Assembly: GCA_905479205.1 (NCBI GenBank)
Contig: CAJQLP010000059.1
Location: forward strand, 1-44,362
Direction of reading: 5' to 3'
Origin: an uncultured Luminiphilus sp.
Lineage (GTDB): Bacteria > Pseudomonadota > Gammaproteobacteria > Pseudomonadales > Halieaceae
Length of the DNA: 44,362 bases
The notes under the pieces are model-generated. The model was not told where the DNA came from. It saw only the letters and a list, made by a program, of their open reading frames with translations, and made no database searches. Positions 40,809-44,362 of the stretch are shown here, one piece after another. The position numbers and the translations under genes were made by a program. Each line of letters begins with the position of its first letter. Within the stretch, counting starts at the first letter, position 1.

Positions 40809-41579
40809 CTAGCGCACGATGCCGCGCTCGGAAGAGCGCAACGATTCAACCAAGGGGCCTATTTCAGGTGTTTCAAGCACCATTTTTTCAAGGCGTTCGA
40901 TCGCGACGTGCAGGGTCAAACCCTGGCGATAGACTATTTTATAGGCTCGGCGAAGCTCGGCGATTGTATGTGACTCAAAGCCTCGACGGCGAAGCCCTTC
41001 AGCGTTAATGGTTTTGGCCTCCGCTGGACTCCCTGCCACCGTGACATAGGCGGGAACGTCCTTGCCTATGGCCGTACCCATGCCGCTGAAACTATGTGCG
41101 CCGATCTTACAAAATTGGTGCACCAAGGTATAACCGCTCAGAATTGCCCAGTCACCAACGATAACGTGGCCGGCGAGTGCAGAGTTATTCACGAGGATAG
41201 TGTTATCACCAACAACGCTGTCGTGACCTATGTGCACATAGGCCATGATTAAGTTGCTATTTCCAATGGAGGTTAGACCCTTGTCTTGGATAGTACCCCG
41301 ATGAATAGTGACATTCTCCCGGATAATATTGTCATCACCGATGTGAAGTTCAGTCGGCTCATCGTGATATTTAAGATCGGGAGTCGCCTCGCCAACACTT
41401 GAAAACTGATAAATATGATTGCGCGCACCAATATATGTTGGGCCTCTGATAACGACATGTGGCTCAATAATGGTCTCGGGACCGATAACCACCTCGGCGC
41501 CCACATAACTCCACGGACCAATGCTTGCGGTTGGATCAACCTTTGCGCCAGGCTCTACTATTGCAGCAGGATGAATCAC
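40809..41579 (-). CDS. lpxA: UDP-N-acetylglucosamine acyltransferase
   Basis: First step of lipid A synthesis: transfers 3-hydroxyacyl from ACP to UDP-GlcNAc. The 256 residues form a left-handed beta helix of hexapeptide repeats (ASIGPWSYVGAEVVIG and so on) followed by a C-terminal helical domain. Catalytic His lies in AYVHIGHDSVVG, and ENVTIHRGTIQDKGLT and AGHVIVGDWAIL are typical. The C-terminal stretch GLRRRGFESHTIAELRRAYK matches the family. Start is GTG at 41577-41579, 3 nt after the fabZ stop, with only a weak SD, so initiation probably depends on coupling to fabZ. Confidence 0.96.
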   Translation of the reverse strand: MIHPAAIVEPGAKVDPTASIGPWSYVGAEVVIGPETIIEPHVVIRGPTYIGARNHIYQFSSVGEATPDLKYHDEPTELHIGDDNIIRENVTIHRGTIQDKGLTSIGNSNLIMAYVHIGHDSVVGDNTILVNNSALAGHVIVGDWAILSGYTLVHQFCKIGAHSFSGMGTAIGKDVPAYVTVAGSPAEAKTINAEGLRRRGFESHTIAELRRAYKIVYRQGLTLHVAIERLEKMVLETPEIGPLVESLRSSERGIVR

Positions 41580-41582
41580 GAA

Positions 41583-42017
41583 TTAGCGATCCGCACATAG
41601 TATGTTGGCAGATGCACAGAGATCGCCATTAACTGTAGCGCTCACTTCGAACTTCCAGATACCCCGCCGTTCGCTGACGATGTTGGCCTGCAAATGCACT
41701 TGATCACCGGGCACACAGGGTCGCTTGAAACGCAAATTATCGACGCCAACTAGATAGTAAATTGAACCATCAGCAGGTGTTTTACCCATTGTCTTAAAAC
41801 CCAGAATACCTGCCGCCTGAGCCATAGCCTCGACCAGAAGAACACCCGGAAACACGGGGTTCCCTGGGAAGTGCCCATCAAAAAATGGCTCGTTGATTGA
41901 GAGGTTTTTGTAGGCAACAATACTCTCACCAGGAACCAAATCGACGACTCTATCGACCAGTAAAAAGGGGTATCGGTGGGGTAGGTGCTCGCGAATTGCC
42001 TCGATGTCCATGATCAC
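41583..42017 (-). CDS. fabZ: 3-hydroxyacyl-ACP dehydratase FabZ
   Basis: Hot-dog-fold dehydratase of fatty acid synthesis, 144 residues. The active-site pair is His49 in [12 protein letters not shown] and Glu63 in [24 protein letters not shown] near residue 14 is also typical. The GTG start overlaps the lpxD stop as GTGA and has AGGAG 7 nt upstream; an ATG two codons later is an alternative. Its position between lpxD and lpxA ties fatty acid elongation to lipid A supply, as in E. coli. Confidence 0.96.
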   Translation of the reverse strand: MIMDIEAIREHLPHRYPFLLVDRVVDLVPGESIVAYKNLSINEPFFDGHFPGNPVFPGVLLVEAMAQAAGILGFKTMGKTPADGSIYYLVGVDNLRFKRPCVPGDQVHLQANIVSERRGIWKFEVSATVNGDLCASANILCADR

Positions 42018-43048
42018 TTTTCCTCTCCTTCCTGCAATTGCGCAAGCTGTTTCTCCAGCAGCTTGAGCCGCTTTGCCATATCCGCCAACTGGTCAAAACG
42101 CACCGCATTCTTACTCCAATCCCGAAAAGGCTGGATGCCGGTGCCAGACGCATACGACCCCGGGGTCTTTAGAGAGCGAGTAACGCGACCTTGTCCATGC
42201 ACATGTACATTATCGGTAATCACTAAATGGTCACCAACACCCACCATGCCTGCGAGCGCGCAGTCTTGACCGATAACTGTACTGCCTGCAATACCCGTGC
42301 ACGCAGCGATGCCAGTACGCGCACCAATGTGAACATTGTGAGCTACATGTACCTGATCGTCGAGTAACACATTATCGTCAATGATCGTGTCGCCAAGGGC
42401 ACCTCTGTCGACAGTAGTGCTCGCGCCAATTTCGACCCGGTCACCAATGCGCACGCCACCCAACTGCATAATTTTGACCCACCCTGCTTCAGAGGGAGCA
42501 AATCCAAAGCCATCCGCACCAATCACTGCATTACCGTGTAACGTACAATGTGTTCCTATGGTCACATCGTGATAGATCACAACGCCCGGGTAAATGCGCG
42601 TAAAACCTCCAATCTGACTATTTTGTCCGATGAAAGAATTAGCACCAAGCCACACGCCCTCACCCAAGATAGCACCAGCTTCTACGACGACACCCGCATC
42701 GATGGTAACGTCGGATGCTATTTGAGCAGATGGGGATATGACGGCGCTTGGATGGATCTGACCTGTAGGCTTAGGTCGGTTGTCGAACAAATGCGTAGCA
42801 TGAGCAAAAGAAAGGTAAGGATCCGCGCTCACAATACAAGGGCCAGACCAATGCCCTAACCACTCTTCCTTGATAATAACCGCCCCCGCTTCAGACGCTG
42901 TCAACAGGGGCAAAAACGCTGGCTTTGACACAAAGCTTAAATCAGCTGGGCCCGCGCGCTCGAGTGGCGAAAGACGATCGATTAGACCATCCGCATCACC
43001 CAATACGGTGAGACCAAGCCGCTCGGCTATCGCCGCCAGAGTCAACAT
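42014..43048 (-). CDS. lpxD: UDP-3-O-(3-hydroxyacyl)glucosamine N-acyltransferase
   Basis: Third lipid A step; adds a 3-hydroxyacyl chain to the 2-amino group. The 344 residues show an N-terminal uridine-binding domain ([33 protein letters not shown]), then a left-handed beta helix ([23 protein letters not shown]-type [17 protein letters not shown]) with the catalytic His in [15 protein letters not shown]-terminal coiled helix [16 protein letters not shown] ends the protein. ATG start 12 nt after skp, without a recognisable SD. Overlaps fabZ by 4 nt. Confidence 0.96.
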   Translation of the reverse strand: MLTLAAIAERLGLTVLGDADGLIDRLSPLERAGPADLSFVSKPAFLPLLTASEAGAVIIKEEWLGHWSGPCIVSADPYLSFAHATHLFDNRPKPTGQIHPSAVISPSAQIASDVTIDAGVVVEAGAILGEGVWLGANSFIGQNSQIGGFTRIYPGVVIYHDVTIGTHCTLHGNAVIGADGFGFAPSEAGWVKIMQLGGVRIGDRVEIGASTTVDRGALGDTIIDDNVLLDDQVHVAHNVHIGARTGIAACTGIAGSTVIGQDCALAGMVGVGDHLVITDNVHVHGQGRVTRSLKTPGSYASGTGIQPFRDWSKNAVRFDQLADMAKRLKLLEKQLAQLQEGEEK

Positions 43049-43060
43049 AACAGGGCCAAA

Positions 43061-43585
43061 TTACTCCGCATCTGCGGGTAATTGATTCAGCTTATCGGTC
43101 ACTTTCGCCGTAATGCTATAGCCTAAATCGGCATGAATAACCGTTTGCTGTTGCAACAACAAACCAATACCGTCAGTAGCGATAATGTCACGCAGAACTT
43201 CGCGAGCCTTTGGTGCTAGCTCTTGGAAAACACGCTGTCCATTTTGCTGCTGCATAGCCTGTAGCTTTTTGGCTACGTATTCGATGTCTGACTGCTTGCT
43301 CGCGAGCTTTTGGCGTGCTGAAACTTGTTGATCTTCGCTCATTGCCGCTTGGTCACGCTGGAAGTCCTGCACGAGTTGATCGAGCTCTTTACGCAATCCT
43401 TCAAATTCGGCTTTGTCAGCAGCGAAGTCCTCGCTGGTCTCGAACTCATTTAGACGCGCTTGAGCATAATCGGATTGTAAAATTGCCGCTTCCAAATCGA
43501 CCACAGCTATCTTGCCTTGAGCGACGGCCAGCGTAGGTAGGGCAATAAGCAATGTTGCGGTCATGAGTTTCATCATTTTATTCAC
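43061..43585 (-). CDS. skp: Periplasmic chaperone Skp (OmpH)
   Basis: Trimeric holding chaperone for unfolded outer-membrane proteins, delivered to the Bam complex. The 174 residues have a signal peptide (MKLMTATLLIALPTLAVAQG), the beta-strand start KIAVVDLEAAILQSDYAQ, and a long charged helical coiled coil (about residues 45-125), ending with a beta-strand cap near VIHADLGYSITAKV. GTG start with GGAGG about 7 nt upstream; ATG codons at residues 4 and 5 are alternatives. It lies between bamA (27 nt) and lpxD (12 nt), as in E. coli. Confidence 0.93.
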   Translation of the reverse strand: MNKMMKLMTATLLIALPTLAVAQGKIAVVDLEAAILQSDYAQARLNEFETSEDFAADKAEFEGLRKELDQLVQDFQRDQAAMSEDQQVSARQKLASKQSDIEYVAKKLQAMQQQNGQRVFQELAPKAREVLRDIIATDGIGLLLQQQTVIHADLGYSITAKVTDKLNQLPADAE

Positions 43586-43612
43586 GGGATTCCTCCAGAG
43601 AGAGTTTAAGTA

Positions 43613-44362
43613 TTAAAAGCTTCGACCAAGGGTAAACTGAAATACCTCTCGTTCATCAATTTCACTCGCATTGAGAGGCTTAGCCAGACTAAAGGTCAAC
43701 GGGCCAAAACCTGACAACCACGTAACACCAATACCAACGGAGTAGCGTAGCTCTCCGGCGTCAACATCAAAACAGTTGATCTGATTAGACGCGCAATCAG
43801 TGTTAAACACGTTCCCAATATCGAAGAACAGCGCCGAACGTAACTGGCTACGATCTTTGACAAACGGCATGGGGAACAGAATTTCCGCGGTGCCCTCGAA
43901 CAAGGCATTGCCGCCAAAAGGATCAGCTCGGTTAGTAACCGGCTGCACCACAATCTTTCCCGTGCGCGGATCCACCACGTAACCAAAATCTCGCCCGAGT
44001 GGACCACCAATCTCGCTCGGCTGCCCATTCTCATCGATGGCAGTGATCGGCCGGTCAGTGAGATAATTAAGAGCGGGAGTACTTCGCGGACCTAAGGTGT
44101 TGGCTTCAAAGCCTCGCACAGATCCAAAGCCACCCGCAAAGAAATGCTCATAAAAAGGCAATTCAGTGGTGCTGCCATACCCACCGCCATATCCAAGCTC
44201 AGCCCTGAGGTGTAACGTAAACTCCTGATAAAGCGGGAAGTACATTTCGCCACGGTAAGTAAGCTTATAAAATTCAAGATCTGAAGAGGGAATGGATACT
44301 TGTAGCGCAGTGACTGAGATTGACCACGGGTCGCTAATTGCCCTCGATTTAATGTGGACGTC
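43613..44362 (-). CDS. bamA: BamA outer-membrane assembly factor, C-terminal part (cut by window end)
   Basis: Last 249 codons of the Omp85/BamA barrel, with the 5' end beyond the window; the reading frame is open to the last base. Seen are the barrel motifs GYGGGYG, the conserved lid-loop motif GGFGSVRGFEANTLGP (VRGF/Y), FFDIGNVFNT, LRYSVGIGVTWLSGFGPLTFSLAKPLN and the terminal beta-signal FQFTLGRSF ending in Phe. It inserts beta-barrel proteins into the outer membrane. POTRA domains are not in view. Loop 6 region carries a family-specific insertion (PRSTPALNYLTDRPI). Followed by skp and the lipid A genes, the canonical order. Confidence 0.95.
   Translation of the reverse strand, partial: DVHIKSRAISDPWSISVTALQVSIPSSDLEFYKLTYRGEMYFPLYQEFTLHLRAELGYGGGYGSTTELPFYEHFFAGGFGSVRGFEANTLGPRSTPALNYLTDRPITAIDENGQPSEIGGPLGRDFGYVVDPRTGKIVVQPVTNRADPFGGNALFEGTAEILFPMPFVKDRSQLRSALFFDIGNVFNTDCASNQINCFDVDAGELRYSVGIGVTWLSGFGPLTFSLAKPLNASEIDEREVFQFTLGRSF

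Noticed and set aside
44092-44245. Start of a separate short outer-membrane gene at 44245
   Set aside because: The frame continues upstream without a stop to the window end and matches the BamA barrel; the Met is internal.

Overview
The window is a protein-dense stretch (about 50% G+C by eye) of a Gram-negative gammaproteobacterial chromosome. Three things support this: the outer-membrane assembly and lipid A cluster bamA-skp-lpxD-fabZ-lpxA-lpxB-rnhB-dnaE; the gammaproteobacterial order alaS-lysC-csrA-tRNA-Ser; and two large TonB-dependent receptors. Taken with the acyl-CoA genes and the coniferyl aldehyde dehydrogenase-type gene, I infer a marine heterotroph of the Cellvibrionales/Halieaceae (OM60/NOR5) type. 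That placement is an inference from gene content, not a phylogeny. I see no insertion sequence, integrase, prophage or CRISPR array.

Layout. 1-1250: lrgA-lrgB murein-hydrolase/holin-like pair (+), ended by a perfect 13-bp hairpin. 1258-2718: aldehyde dehydrogenase (-). 2887-4464: purE-purK (-). 4522-9021: tRNA-Ser(GCU) with its own terminator, csrA, lysC and alaS (all -). 9050-10482: HIT hydrolase, Trm112-like small protein and exported M23 peptidase (all -). 10586-18675: plus-strand block of greB, gcvP, family III CoA transferase, membrane histidine kinase and a FadJ-like bifunctional beta-oxidation enzyme. 18800-34042: minus-strand accessory block of amidohydrolase, VOC protein, HMG-CoA-lyase-like enzyme, HyuA, HyuB, two TonB receptors and a secreted S9 peptidase. 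A cysteine amidohydrolase of the isochorismatase family (+) is divergent from this block at 34228. 34819-44362: minus-strand cell-envelope and replication operon running from bamA (cut by the window end) to dnaE, with a predicted Nudix lipoprotein and a DUF1244 protein as its tail.

How the parts may work together. The 18.8-34.8 kb region looks like an uptake-and-degradation island: outer-membrane import (two TonB receptors), periplasmic or secreted hydrolysis (S9 peptidase and exported amidohydrolase), ATP-dependent lactam/imide opening or ketone carboxylation (HyuAB), an isochorismatase-family hydrolase that could remove a carbamoyl group, and an acyl-CoA lyase. The substrate cannot be read from sequence alone. 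The CoA transferase, histidine kinase and FadJ-like block next to it could feed acyl-CoA intermediates into beta-oxidation, and the kinase gene overlaps the enzyme gene by 4 nt. The last 10 kb is conserved housekeeping, except for the coupled Nudix lipoprotein and DUF1244 tail after dnaE.

Several starts were moved from the longest open frame to internal codons with a good Shine-Dalgarno (SD) sequence or a family-consistent N-terminus (purE, alaS, Trm112-like, M23 peptidase, second TonB receptor, hyuA, hyuB, HMG-CoA lyase, VOC, amidohydrolase, isochorismatase-like, DUF1244, Nudix, dnaE, rnhB). Function calls rest on motif recognition by eye; no database search was run.
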